Positions 8,504 through 18,101 of a stretch of DNA of 64,000 bases are shown piece by piece. The stretch's first letter is position 1. Every line of letters begins with the position of its first letter. A program made the translations under genes and the position numbers. The notes under the pieces were generated by a model that worked only from the letters and a program-made list of their open reading frames with translations, was not told the origin of the DNA and searched no databases. The DNA is taken from contig JADKGX010000001.1 of assembly GCA_016722065.1 (NCBI GenBank), positions 1,116,001 through 1,180,000 on the forward strand, given 5' to 3'. The stretch is from Planctomycetota bacterium (GTDB taxonomy: Bacteria; Planctomycetota; UBA8742; UBA2392).

Positions 8504-8724
8504 GGCGATCTCCTCAATTGGGTGCCTCGGAAACACCCACCGGGAATGAACATTAGCCTATGCAGCACTTCTAAACGGGAAACCGCAGCGGCGGTTCACT
8601 CTTTCTGAAACTCCGATGAGGCCTACTTCACCTTGTTAGTTATCACTTGTGGAGCGCGGCAGAACACACAATCACAACGAACCCCTGTAACCCCATGTAG
8701 AATCTGCATTCTGGCATTGGGGTG

Positions 8725-8735
8725 CCCCCCCCCCC
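8725..8735. repeat. Poly-C tract of eleven bases
   Basis: A homopolymer of 11 C lies 14 bases beyond the stop codon of the ECF-fusion gene in the 246-base gap between two minus-strand genes. Such runs are prone to slippage or assembly error. Apart from it, no promoter or RNA element was recognised in 8504-8749. Confidence 0.8.
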
Positions 8736-8749
8736 ATTTCTGGCAACAG

Positions 8750-11700
8750 CTACTCTCCGTCAGATTCAAGCACGCCCTTCTCCATCAGTGCCTTGCGGAG
8801 TTCCGGAGGTATCTTGAACGGCCCGGCAGAGCTTGGAACAGTGACCCACGCACGCACTACGACCTCGCCATCTCTATAAAATGCTACCTCGTGTCGTCCG
8901 ACGGGCGCATAGCCCAGATAGTTGAAGCCGAACGCGAAACCATCCATGAGTGAGGCGCAGTCCGGATGCAACTTCAACCACTCTTCGCCTAACTTGCTCG
9001 TTGTCAGCCAGGAGGAAGTAACACTCTGTAAGGGCTGACTCAGGCTACGCCGCAAAGGCTTCAGTACGCGAACGGTCTCGATCTTTCCCTCGAGGTTCTT
9101 TGCGTGAATGTTGCCGAAGATGACGATGTCGGTGTTTAGGGGCAGATCGAAGAGTCGCAGGCCCTCGGGCGTGATTGACGATCTAACCGAATACATGCCC
9201 CACTCGTCGTCGAAAACCGGCAGCATACGCCTTTTCTGGTAGATATTGGCGGGAGCCCAGTAGAGATCGGCGTCAACCAGAGCTTCACCGAACTGCGCCG
9301 AGTCAAGTTGAAGGATGACGTCACCGCGTTCAACCTTTGGCACCTTGGGCAACTTGATTTCTGTATCTTTGCCGTCACTGATATCGAACTCAATTGTCTC
9401 GGCGTTCTGTCCAAGCACCGGAACGATTCGGTACTTGCCCGGTGCGAGGAATAGCGTTGCGCCGCCATAAATCCAGTCTTGGGGAAGGTAATTGCCTGAC
9501 TCGCCTTGAAGTTCCAGAAGCCAGTCCGGATATGCGTCTTCGAAGCTTACTGCGTCGCCACCCGTGATCACCACTCGGACGAGGTTCAAAGGCACTTCGA
9601 CGAGCTGATTTGTCGCGCGGACGATTTCAACCTCACGGGTGTCGACCAGATCGTCGTTGACGTAGATCCGCAACTCGGCTCGGCCTGCGGGGAGCCACAG
9701 GTTCAAGGTTCCGTCGATTGTACTGGCTTCGCATAAAGCATCTTCGCCCCCAATGTGCTCCAATTCAGCACGGAAGTCTTTGATCTTCTGACCTGTTCGC
9801 GAACAGCGAAGTTCAAGCCGCGAATCAACTGCAGCCTGCAGGTGGAGAAGTGGGCTGTCGGCGCTTGGGGGCGTGACATCGAGCGAAATCGATTGGTCGC
9901 CGTCAGCGATCGCGGTTGGCCATACCTCCAGAAAGCTGCGCGTCTGGTTGTCAAAAGTGAACTTGATGCGCTCGCCCACGGCATTCAGACCGACGTTTCC
10001 TCTCAGAGAAATGAGCTTGCCTCCACAGACCAGGGATGTCTGCAAGTACTCCGCTGCACGAGGCCAGGGTGGTGGCGCAATGGCTGGCAGCTCAACACTG
10101 ATGGTCTCGCCAGCCTTCAACTTGACCCTAATGGGGCCACAGAGGATTCCGCCTGGGTAACCGAGAACCTCGTCGAGTTCGCGAAGCGTCACAGTGACGT
10201 CGTGTGGCTCGTCGAACTGAATACGCAAAGTCACGCGGGAACGCCCGAGTTCTATCGATTCTTCCTTGGAGCCCAGCTCCCAATCAAGGATGAGTTTCAC
10301 CCAGCCAAAGTCTATTCCACCCTCGGGTTCGAGAGGTACGACCACTTCAAGCTCGCAAGTGGAAACCAAGCGCTTCAGCGGCACGACCAGCTTCTCGGTT
10401 TCGGCAGTGGCACTGGTGTCCACGTCTTCGTATCCGGTAGCGCGAATCTTCACCCGGGTTGTGCAGCCTTCGCGAACAGGGACTCGTCCAGTGCGATGGT
10501 AATAGGTTATTCCCGAGCCGACTTGTTCACCTGTTTTATCCATGATCAAGTACCAATTAATATCGGGAGAGAACAACCTGCCCTCGTCCGGTACCAGTTC
10601 GACGTCAATTTCCGTGTCCCGGGTGAACTTCAGCTCTAGGCGGTGGATATGGCCTTCGACAATGTTCATGACACCTCGCTGAGGGGTGGCATGGATGAAA
10701 CCGTCGCCGTCCCACTCAGTCGAAGCTTCGTAATTGCACTGCCCAAATGGGACGGTCAGTCGAGTGACCTTGGGTTTCAGCGGAACGGCAACACGAGCTG
10801 GGTAGCCCGCACATTTCAGCTCAACATATACTTCGGATTCAGTTTCGACGTCGGGCTCAATTTCGGCAGTGATTTCGAGCAGCGCACCCGCGAGCTGGAT
10901 CTCTCCAAAATCAAGGATGTTCCCGGTCACGACCGGGCGATCAATCCTGCGATCATGATTGTCGTCGTTGCCAGCCCCATACGGCGTTCCAGCGGATAAC
11001 ACCCAGCGCAACGCAGCCGCGTCTAGTGCCGAGTATGACTCAGTCTCTTTACCGTGGTCAAAGAAGCAGGCGAATCGACCTTTTTCGTCAGTGCCGAAAC
11101 GACCATTTACCGCTTCGTAGTCGCTGCCCCTGTGTAGGAGGAGGCACTCGGACAGAAAACTCAAAGGCACGCCGCTCGTATGGACGAGCCTTCCGGTAAG
11201 GACGATCTTCTCGTGGAAGAGCTGGGCGAAATCGATGGTGATCGTGCCGAAGTCGATAGCCTTGCCGCGGACCACAGGCGTGTGCAGAAACGGTACCGTC
11301 CCGATGTCCACTCCCCCCCGGACGTCCTTCAGAGTGATGAGTTCGGATTCTTCTTCCCACGTGTAAAGGACCTGCCAGTAACCATCCGGCCCGTCCCTGC
11401 CCTCTTCGATATCAAGCTCGTCATCCGAGGAGGCGACATCGAAACTGCCGTCGGGATCGAGATCGGCCTGGAATTGTTTCAACTCGGGCTTGTCGACTCT
11501 TGAGTTTCTGGACAGGAAGTAGATCAATATTTTTTGGGGTAAATCAGGGCGAAGGAAAGACTCTGGCAAAGCTTGAAGCGATTGGCTGAGCACTACTCGG
11601 CCGCGTATCTTCCATTCAGCTTTCTTCACGGTGGTGCTGGAAGCTACCGTGTCAGTAGCGCCGCTGTCATCTGGTGGCATCACGCTGGCATTTGGCTGTG

Positions 11701-12553
11701 CTGTTTCCGGCCGTTTGCTAGCGCCAGTTGGTTTGAGACTCGGCATACCCGGATCTACTTCGAGAGACGGCGTATTCGGCGACAAACTGGCGCTGAAGTC
11801 CGGGTGGGAATCTTCCGTAATGACGAGCGTGGCGACGCCAATGCCGGCGGACAGCAGCAACAGGATTAGGCTGGACAGAACCAGCGAGCTGATCTTTTTC
11901 GCGCTTGCCATTAGTGCGGCCTCCATGCCGGTCCAAGATGGGATCTTGATCGATGGAGAAACGAGAGGACTGCCTTGCGACAACAGGTCCGGCAACATCG
12001 AGACCGGCAGCACACCAAACTGGGCATTACTGCTTAGCTTGGTGCGTAACCGATCCAAACCGCGGCGGATTCGAGTCGCCGCGGTTCCCTGTGGACAATC
12101 CAGCGCAACGGCAACTTCTTTGACGCCGAGTCCGTGATCGAATCGAAGTAGCAGCGGCTCTTGCTCTTCCACGGGCAGCATCAGCAGCGCCTCCCATGCT
12201 TGGGAGGCAAGCGCCAGTGTGTTTAGATCTGACGAGTCCCGTTCCGAGCTGTTTTCCGATTCCCACTTCCGATGCATAGCCTGGCTCCGCAGATGGTTCC
12301 GGGCCAGATTACCCACGACCGAAAACGCGTAGCCACGCAGGTGTTCGCTGACACGATTACGTTTCTCGAAAATCTGCATGAAGGCCGTTTGGACGAGATC
12401 CGAGGCAACGTCACGGTCGCGCACAATCTGCCATGCAAACCGAGCAAGCGGCTCGGCAAGTAAATTGTAAAGCTCGCGAAACGCATCGTGATCCCCGCGC
12501 CCGACCCCTTCGCGCAGGTGTTCGATCTCCTCTTTTGTAGTCTGATATCCCAT
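8750..12553 (-). CDS. ECF sigma factor fused to a transmembrane helix and large extracytoplasmic region
   Basis: About 1267 residues from ATG 12553 (GTG 12598 is an upstream alternative; neither has a clear ribosome-binding site). Residues about 5-75 are sigma region 2 (DVASDLVQTAFMQIFEKRN) and about 115-175 region 4 (LLMLPVEEQEPLLLRF, VKEVAVALDCPQGTAATRIR), so it can direct RNA polymerase. A helix at about 220-245 (SSLVLSSLILLLLSAGIGVA) is followed by a Ser/Pro/Thr-rich linker. The remaining ~900 residues are beta-rich and Glu/Asp-rich, with repeated carboxypeptidase-regulatory-like or Ig-like units. Sigma and anti-sigma/sensor functions thus sit in one chain, and release would need proteolysis or direct signalling. 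No separate anti-sigma gene lies nearby. Confidence 0.8.
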   Translation of the reverse strand: MGYQTTKEEIEHLREGVGRGDHDAFRELYNLLAEPLARFAWQIVRDRDVASDLVQTAFMQIFEKRNRVSEHLRGYAFSVVGNLARNHLRSQAMHRKWESENSSERDSSDLNTLALASQAWEALLMLPVEEQEPLLLRFDHGLGVKEVAVALDCPQGTAATRIRRGLDRLRTKLSSNAQFGVLPVSMLPDLLSQGSPLVSPSIKIPSWTGMEAALMASAKKISSLVLSSLILLLLSAGIGVATLVITEDSHPDFSASLSPNTPSLEVDPGMPSLKPTGASKRPETAQPNASVMPPDDSGATDTVASSTTVKKAEWKIRGRVVLSQSLQALPESFLRPDLPQKILIYFLSRNSRVDKPELKQFQADLDPDGSFDVASSDDELDIEEGRDGPDGYWQVLYTWEEESELITLKDVRGGVDIGTVPFLHTPVVRGKAIDFGTITIDFAQLFHEKIVLTGRLVHTSGVPLSFLSECLLLHRGSDYEAVNGRFGTDEKGRFACFFDHGKETESYSALDAAALRWVLSAGTPYGAGNDDNHDRRIDRPVVTGNILDFGEIQLAGALLEITAEIEPDVETESEVYVELKCAGYPARVAVPLKPKVTRLTVPFGQCNYEASTEWDGDGFIHATPQRGVMNIVEGHIHRLELKFTRDTEIDVELVPDEGRLFSPDINWYLIMDKTGEQVGSGITYYHRTGRVPVREGCTTRVKIRATGYEDVDTSATAETEKLVVPLKRLVSTCELEVVVPLEPEGGIDFGWVKLILDWELGSKEESIELGRSRVTLRIQFDEPHDVTVTLRELDEVLGYPGGILCGPIRVKLKAGETISVELPAIAPPPWPRAAEYLQTSLVCGGKLISLRGNVGLNAVGERIKFTFDNQTRSFLEVWPTAIADGDQSISLDVTPPSADSPLLHLQAAVDSRLELRCSRTGQKIKDFRAELEHIGGEDALCEASTIDGTLNLWLPAGRAELRIYVNDDLVDTREVEIVRATNQLVEVPLNLVRVVITGGDAVSFEDAYPDWLLELQGESGNYLPQDWIYGGATLFLAPGKYRIVPVLGQNAETIEFDISDGKDTEIKLPKVPKVERGDVILQLDSAQFGEALVDADLYWAPANIYQKRRMLPVFDDEWGMYSVRSSITPEGLRLFDLPLNTDIVIFGNIHAKNLEGKIETVRVLKPLRRSLSQPLQSVTSSWLTTSKLGEEWLKLHPDCASLMDGFAFGFNYLGYAPVGRHEVAFYRDGEVVVRAWVTVPSSAGPFKIPPELRKALMEKGVLESDGE

Positions 12554-12647
12554 GTAGTCTGATGTCCCAACTCTCGTGTTCCTCTGCCCTGCTGACACGG
12601 AGGAGCTGTAAACGTATTTGGAATTCCCAAGAAACTTTACCAGCCGG

Positions 12648-12830
12648 TGTCGTTACCGAAAATGCCGTCTTGGCAGTTTTGACTACGGTGAGGGCGCGGA
12701 GGTGAGGGTTAAGAGGATCCCAAAGTCGCCCGGAACGTCTTTCTCTGCTTGCTCTTACGTCGTTAGCCGCTGTCGCTACCGAATATGCCGTCTTGGCAGC
12801 TTTCGACTTCGAGTTGCCTAGCCTGGCAAC
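12648..12830. repeat. Mosaic repeat R1, copies 2a and 2b
   Basis: Copy 2a (12648-12770) matches 6441-6560. A second, shorter start (TGTCGCTACCGAATATGCCG, from 12771) follows at once and continues as CAGCTTTCGACTTCGAG and TTGCCTAGCCTGGCAAC, matching 16556-16617 instead. Two small hairpins recur (TGCC with GGCA; TTGCC with GGCAA). The element fills most of the 12554-12932 gap between the ECF fusion and the phosphatase fusion; no gene was seen in the rest. Confidence 0.75.
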
Positions 12831-12932
12831 GGAACGACGGCAGAGGAGGGCGGAGAAAGTGCCGTCGCCACTGCCGGAAACAGCCTACTCCGAGCTTTCC
12901 GCAGCGACTCTCAAACGACGACCAGTGCGGCG

Positions 12933-15900
12933 TCATTCTTCTGCGCGATCCCAAACGAATGGTTCGTGGCCACAGTGGATACAACGACCTAGACCTGCGA
13001 TTTTTCGTTTCGCGCCGGCGTACCTTTTCTTGCAATACTTGCAGCGCACCTTCACTTTCATGGCGCCGTCCTTGCAAGCAAACAGGTAGTCGTACACCAA
13101 CTGGAATACGAACTGGCACCCTGGTGTCGGGCTATTGGCCAACTCGGAACACACTGCAACTTCTGCCTCAAGCCGCGACTTGGCCTTCTTCTGCTGTTCC
13201 ACCGGGGCATCAGAAAGCACTGCCCCCCACGCTTCGGATACGGCAACTCCAAGCCTCTGAATGGGTTCCCAGATTGACCATTCCTCCTGATTTATGAACG
13301 AAAACCACTCCTCGTGCGCTGTTTTGTCTCCGGCAAGAAGACCCATGAGTCCCACGAAGTGGGCCACGTAGCGGCCGCGGCTGTATGTGTTTGAGGACAA
13401 CTGTTGTTCGTGGAGGTCCTTGAACCACCGACCGGCATTGGAGTAGTCACCTTCGTGATAGCTCAGAACCCCGTTCAGGAAGAGGGCGCTTCGTTTCGTG
13501 ATATCAGCGCCCTTTTCCAGAATCATGGGCATGACTGAATCAAGCATCTTGCGCGCGTATCGATAGTCCTTGAGGTGAATGCCGAGCACAGCGCAATTTG
13601 TGCGAATCGACATGATCGCGTGCGCATTGCCAAGTTTCTCCAACATCCGTACAGCCTTCTCATACAACCCTCGTGCCCCAGCGTAGTCCATTTGAAGCGT
13701 CAGGATAATGGCACGGTTGTTGTAGCTTCCAGCGATTCCGAAGTTGTTACCCAAACGTATTGCATACTCGGTAGCTTTCTCTGACATTGCGAGGGCTTCG
13801 TCTAGCCTGTTGGCTGTGCGAAAAGCAGTCCCCAAGTGAGTAGCAATGCCCGCGCGCGATGCGTCGCTATTGATCTGCTCGGCCAACTCGAAAGACTGCT
13901 CCAATTGTTCGATTACGCCTTCGTTCCGTCCTTGCTCACGCCTAATCACGGCAGATTCAGCGAGCGCCGTCAGGTAGCTTTGCTCGCTACTGTGTTTCCG
14001 CGCCAGCTCGAGAACATTTTCATACTCGCGGGCCGCGGCATCAAGTTCGCCCGTCCTGCGCAGCAACACCGCATGTTGAAGTAGCGCACGGATGTTCTCG
14101 CGGGTCGTCGGAAGCTCAGCTGCCACCGCAATGGCTCTTTGCGAGAACTCCATGGACAGCTGCGTGTCGCCGGCATCGTGAAGCGTGCGAGCCCTCATCG
14201 TCAGCAGTTCTACCAACAAGTCTCCGGGCTCATTTTGCAAGGCATCGATACACTCATCAAGCAACTGCCCAGCGCTGCCATAACTCGACCGATGCTCCAG
14301 CATCGAGGCGGCGCATAGACTGCAGTGCGCCGCGACTTCAGGCATGGACCGCAGTGTATGTGCGTGGACATCTCGCAAGTTGTCATATTCATATTGAATT
14401 CGGTCCAGGCATTCCGCCTCTGTAAACAACTTGCAGTCCTCAAGCCTGTTGAGCACTCGATACCAGTACACGGCAAACTCGTCGAAGTAACTCACATACC
14501 TTTCTTGCAGTACGTTTCCTTGACCTACCGCAAGTTTCTCAATTCGCCTGATGCGGGCGTATTCGCCCATCGGACCATAGATCTGCAGCCTGCTCCCGTA
14601 TGGCGTTTCCTTGCGCTTGAGAACACCACGACTCGACAAACCCTCAAGCACGTTGAGCAGGTTATTGGTCTCGACAACCCGCTCAGCGCTTTCGACAAAG
14701 AAACCGCCGCGGAATATACTCAGCTGCAACACCACATCCCGCTCAGCGTCCGACAGGAGCTCAAAGCTCCATTGAACAGTTCGGAAGATTTCACTGGTAT
14801 CAACACCCGCCCGAGTCAGAATCCCAATCTTGGCGGTGTGAGCTTTTAGTGATTTGCAGATTCTCTCGGGGTTCAGGGTCGCGATGTTCTTGGCGGCCAA
14901 CTCGATCGCAAGCGGTAGTCCATGTAGTTCACTGCAGATCTCAGCAATCTCGCGAACGTTGTCTGCGTTGAGCTCAAACTCTGGATCCGCGAGCTCGGCG
15001 ACTCTTGCAAACAGTTGAACCGACGGGAACTCTAGCGCACTTGACACATCAAGATTGATGCGGTCTGACCTGGACGGGGCCTTTAGTCCCTCCAGGGGGC
15101 AGACCTCAAGCCCTTCGGGCGCGTTTAGGCTCGTCGTGATCACATGCACGACGTTTTCTTTGCTAGACAGTGCCTCTAGTTTCTGGACGCTAAGGGTTGC
15201 CCGGTCCACGTCGTCAAGAATCAGGGCTGTATTGCGCCGGAACCGCAGAAGTTCGGCCAGGGACGCAACGGCACTTCCTTTCAACGGCACTTCCATTGCC
15301 TCGGCAATTCGTTCGGCAACTTCGGTTTCATTGGTACAGCTTGAGCAATCGACCGTCCAGACACCGTTCTTGTAGATGTGCACTTTCTGGCGAGTGTATT
15401 CTCGCGCCAGTTGAGACTTTCCAATCCCCCCGGGGCCGGTCACTGCGACGCACGCACATTCCTCTAGCGACTTTTCAATGCCCTTGAGTTCAAGTTGACG
15501 GCCGAGGACTTGGTGGTGATTGACACTTAGGTTCCCAGGCAAAGTCTGCTCTTCGGCGTCCAGATCAATATCGACTTCGCCTACAGTTGGGTTCACACAA
15601 CGAATCGCCAAGATCGTTAGATCATCGGACTGTTTGACGCCGCCCCGGTGTGCAACAAGTTCGCCGTTGATCTTGGCGACCAAGTTAGCTGCATTCAAAT
15701 CAGTGTTCGCGAGAAGCAGTTCGTGCAAGCGCTCCTCACCGTAGGACTTGTTGCCCGGCGATAAGGCCTCAGTCAATCCGTCCGTGTGCACAACTAAGAC
15801 ATCACCCTGCTTCAGCTGGACCTTCTCCTCTTGCAGCGTCGTGGCGAGCAGCTTCTGCGTGCTGGGCCCCATAACGACGCCTTTGGCAGTCAATTTTGTC

Positions 15901-16346
15901 AGGACGTCCTTGCGGTCGTTGTTCACCAAGATTGGCGGGTTGTGTCCGGCGCTGACGTAAGTCAGCTCAAAGTTGCGCAGATCGAGAACACCGTAAAACA
16001 TGGTGATAAATGAATTGGCCGGCAACTCTGCAGCAAGGTCGTCACACACGACCTTCAACGTCTCCGCCGGCGACCTTCGGCCGCGTCCGTGAATCTGCAC
16101 TGCCTTCTTTGCGCCGGCCATCAGCAAGGCAGCATCCAGACCGTGGCCGGAAACATCAGCAACAACAATGCCCAGCTCAAACGGACCGACATCCACGAAG
16201 TCGTAGAAGTCGCCGCCCAGGTCATCGCGCGCGCTGTAGTGAACATTGAACTCAAGACCGGGGATGGTCGGCACATCCGGCAGCATGCCGAGTTGAATCG
16301 CCTTTGCCCGCTTCAGGATTCTGGATGTCTTGCCTCTCATCCCCAC
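12933..16346 (-). CDS. PP2C/SpoIIE phosphatase - STAND NTPase - TPR - zinc ribbon fusion
   Basis: 1137 residues from GTG 16346 (ATG 16340 is equally possible). Residues about 10-255 form an RsbU/SpoIIE-type PPM phosphatase: DDLGGDFYDF, VADVSGHGLDAALLM, VSAGHNPP, HTDGLTEA and SDDLT carry the metal-binding acids. About 270-520 is a STAND/NB-ARC-type NTPase with Walker A GPGGIGKS, Walker B LILDDVD and a GLPLAIELAA motif. A winged-helix-like segment (about 530-620) and TPR repeats (about 650-1040) follow, ending in CKYCKK...RCIHCGHE, a four-Cys zinc ribbon. The layout predicts a signal-gated switch: TPRs bind a ligand, the NTPase oligomerises, and the phosphatase acts on a phosphoprotein partner. 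It stands alone between repeats R1 and R2. Confidence 0.85.
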   Translation of the reverse strand: MGMRGKTSRILKRAKAIQLGMLPDVPTIPGLEFNVHYSARDDLGGDFYDFVDVGPFELGIVVADVSGHGLDAALLMAGAKKAVQIHGRGRRSPAETLKVVCDDLAAELPANSFITMFYGVLDLRNFELTYVSAGHNPPILVNNDRKDVLTKLTAKGVVMGPSTQKLLATTLQEEKVQLKQGDVLVVHTDGLTEALSPGNKSYGEERLHELLLANTDLNAANLVAKINGELVAHRGGVKQSDDLTILAIRCVNPTVGEVDIDLDAEEQTLPGNLSVNHHQVLGRQLELKGIEKSLEECACVAVTGPGGIGKSQLAREYTRQKVHIYKNGVWTVDCSSCTNETEVAERIAEAMEVPLKGSAVASLAELLRFRRNTALILDDVDRATLSVQKLEALSSKENVVHVITTSLNAPEGLEVCPLEGLKAPSRSDRINLDVSSALEFPSVQLFARVAELADPEFELNADNVREIAEICSELHGLPLAIELAAKNIATLNPERICKSLKAHTAKIGILTRAGVDTSEIFRTVQWSFELLSDAERDVVLQLSIFRGGFFVESAERVVETNNLLNVLEGLSSRGVLKRKETPYGSRLQIYGPMGEYARIRRIEKLAVGQGNVLQERYVSYFDEFAVYWYRVLNRLEDCKLFTEAECLDRIQYEYDNLRDVHAHTLRSMPEVAAHCSLCAASMLEHRSSYGSAGQLLDECIDALQNEPGDLLVELLTMRARTLHDAGDTQLSMEFSQRAIAVAAELPTTRENIRALLQHAVLLRRTGELDAAAREYENVLELARKHSSEQSYLTALAESAVIRREQGRNEGVIEQLEQSFELAEQINSDASRAGIATHLGTAFRTANRLDEALAMSEKATEYAIRLGNNFGIAGSYNNRAIILTLQMDYAGARGLYEKAVRMLEKLGNAHAIMSIRTNCAVLGIHLKDYRYARKMLDSVMPMILEKGADITKRSALFLNGVLSYHEGDYSNAGRWFKDLHEQQLSSNTYSRGRYVAHFVGLMGLLAGDKTAHEEWFSFINQEEWSIWEPIQRLGVAVSEAWGAVLSDAPVEQQKKAKSRLEAEVAVCSELANSPTPGCQFVFQLVYDYLFACKDGAMKVKVRCKYCKKRYAGAKRKIAGLGRCIHCGHEPFVWDRAEE

Positions 16347-16555
16347 AGGCTACAAGTCTTTCCCGGCCAATGAAGATGACTTGATCCCCTCCGGTTGCGC
16401 CAGTTGGAAATTGGAGCTTCCGGTCACGTTGAACAAGGTCTCAACAATAAGGAGGAGCAAGTCTGGACTTCCCGAGAGTCCATTCTGGCGAAACTCGGCG
16501 TATCAAGTAGCGATAGATCACTCGCAAAAGCTTTACCACCAGCGCTTCTTACCGT

Positions 16556-16617
16556 TATCGTTGCCCAAAAATGCCATCTTGGCAGCTTTCGACGGCGAGT
16601 TGCTTAGCCCGGCAATA
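16556..16617. repeat. Mosaic repeat R1, copy 3 (partial)
   Basis: ATGCCATCTTGGCAGCTTTC and GAGTTGCTTAGCCCGGCAAT correspond to copy 2b. The small TGCC/GGCA hairpin is changed to TGCCATCTTGGCA but still pairs. It lies 39 bases before R2 copy b in the 16347-16991 gap. Confidence 0.65.
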
Positions 16618-16656
16618 GAAGAACTGCATAGAATGGGCGAGGAACAAGCCGATGTC

Positions 16657-16877
16657 CCCTCCTAAAGATGCCGCCACAGTCGCCCGGAAAGCCTTTTACA
16701 GTAGGCTCTTACGCCAACATCCGCACGCCCGACGTCCAACTCAGTGCCACCCTGTGCTCAAGTGTCCATCGAGCCCCCGCTACCAAAGTACAGCGCCCGG
16801 TCAATTGACCGGGCGCTTGCAACTTCAGGCCTGAAGATGACTTGTTTGCCCGATCGAGATCGCTGGTTCGAATCGAC
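16657..16877. repeat. Direct repeat R2, copy b
   Basis: About 221 bases matching 4685-4907 in the same orientation, 11.97 kb apart. The central hairpin differs in sequence (GCGCCCGGTCAA with TTGACCGGGCGC instead of the copy a arms) yet stays perfectly paired, so the changes are compensatory. The palindrome CTTCAGGCCTGAAG is unchanged. Bases 16878-16991 downstream show no gene. Confidence 0.85.
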
Positions 16878-16991
16878 CACAACACCGAAAACTCTTGCAA
16901 CTAGAAAGCCTCTTGGCCAGGGACACGGCACAGCGTTTCGCATTTCAAGCGATGCTTTGTGCGTGGATGCCCGCTTGGGCAGCTAGCGCGA

Positions 16992-17975
16992 TCAGAATAC
17001 CAAGGAAGCGGAGACGCCGAAGACTTGCTGCGGGCGGACTTTCAGCTCGAACAGCTCATCGTCTTCTACGTGGTTCCAGATCCGAATCTTGCCGCCGACC
17101 GCAAATGCGTAGGTCAGTCCGAACGCAAGAACGGGTGCGCCCGGCTCGCTGCCCAGGGGCAACAGAAACTCGTGAGTGACGCCGCCCGCAAACCCCTGGA
17201 TCTTTATCAGGTGGTTGCTCCCCCATCGATTTTCTTGAAGAACGTATCGGTCGGTGTGCTGGCCGAAGAACTGAACTAGGCGAATCCACTTGGCAGGGCG
17301 CTCCGAAATGCGCAGCGATCCGCCGAACGGAAAGGTGTAGCCGGCCTCAACAGTCAACCAATCGACCGGGTCCCACTTGATTTTGGCGTTTCGCAGTCCG
17401 AATTCGAGCTCGAAGGAATCGAACGGTTTCCAAGCGAAGGTCACGTCGGGCAGCGGTACGTACCGCAGCGAGAGCCCACCAGTATCACGAACCGATGTCG
17501 AAAAGAACAATGAAGGTGTCACTGACCACTCGTCGTCGATCGGCACTTCCACTCCCACACTGGCTATCAATGAGAATGCATCCCAAGTGGCGGTATCGCC
17601 GTCTGACTTCAGCGAGAAACTCACGAAGGACTTGAGCTTTACCTCCCCGATCGCAAAACTGCCGATCGCACCAAGACTGCCTGAAACCAGCCTCGGCGGC
17701 AGGGTGTTTCGCCTGTTGTCCAAACCTAGATAGCGAACTCTTCCTGTAATGATCAACGAACGTTGCGGCCCGGTCAGCAACGGTACGCCGGCGCTGCCGT
17801 CGATCCCTTGCCAACGAATTGCGTCATCCTTGTCGATAATCGGGGTCTCAAGTCCAAACAGATAGCGTACGCCGGGTGCGCGGGCCAATTCCATGCTCAT
17901 GGACTCGGTTGGGACGCCCTGTGCACGGCAGCAACCGGCCACAATCAAAAGCAAACTTATTGCGACTCGAGCCAT
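16992..17975 (-). CDS. Outer-membrane beta-barrel protein
   Basis: 327 residues from ATG 17975, chosen because it opens a clear signal peptide (MARVAISLLLIVAGCCRAQG, with C15 or C16 possible lipobox cysteines). The mature part alternates polar and hydrophobic residues in about 10-12 predicted strands (FVSFSLKSDG, LIASVGVEVPIDD, VEAGYTFPFGGSLRI) and ends in Phe (SASLVF), as outer-membrane barrels do. It resembles uncharacterised planctomycete barrel proteins of the DUF6268 type. It follows tspO by 126 bases in the same direction and may be read with the carotenoid operon; a functional link is not shown. Confidence 0.65.
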   Translation of the reverse strand: MARVAISLLLIVAGCCRAQGVPTESMSMELARAPGVRYLFGLETPIIDKDDAIRWQGIDGSAGVPLLTGPQRSLIITGRVRYLGLDNRRNTLPPRLVSGSLGAIGSFAIGEVKLKSFVSFSLKSDGDTATWDAFSLIASVGVEVPIDDEWSVTPSLFFSTSVRDTGGLSLRYVPLPDVTFAWKPFDSFELEFGLRNAKIKWDPVDWLTVEAGYTFPFGGSLRISERPAKWIRLVQFFGQHTDRYVLQENRWGSNHLIKIQGFAGGVTHEFLLPLGSEPGAPVLAFGLTYAFAVGGKIRIWNHVEDDELFELKVRPQQVFGVSASLVF

Positions 17976-18101
17976 GTTTATGAATCCGTTTGCACAGGAA
18001 GTCTGGATCGTGGACTGGACTTCCAGATCCACGCATCCGCATGAAGTTCGCCGACAATCGGCGCCAAGCCCGCCCCACAACGAGAACCACACGTAGCCGC
18101 G

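Noticed and set aside
6419..8608. 729-codon plus-strand frame opposite the prenyltransferase-repeat gene
   Set aside because: Runs through repeat R1 and antisense to a clearly conserved protein; translation is a Val/Ala/Gly shadow.
4685..16877. Integron cassette array with R1/R2 as attC sites
   Set aside because: No integrase gene, no consistent RYYYAAC/GTTRRRY ends and mixed gene orientation; kept only as a repeat-flanked block.
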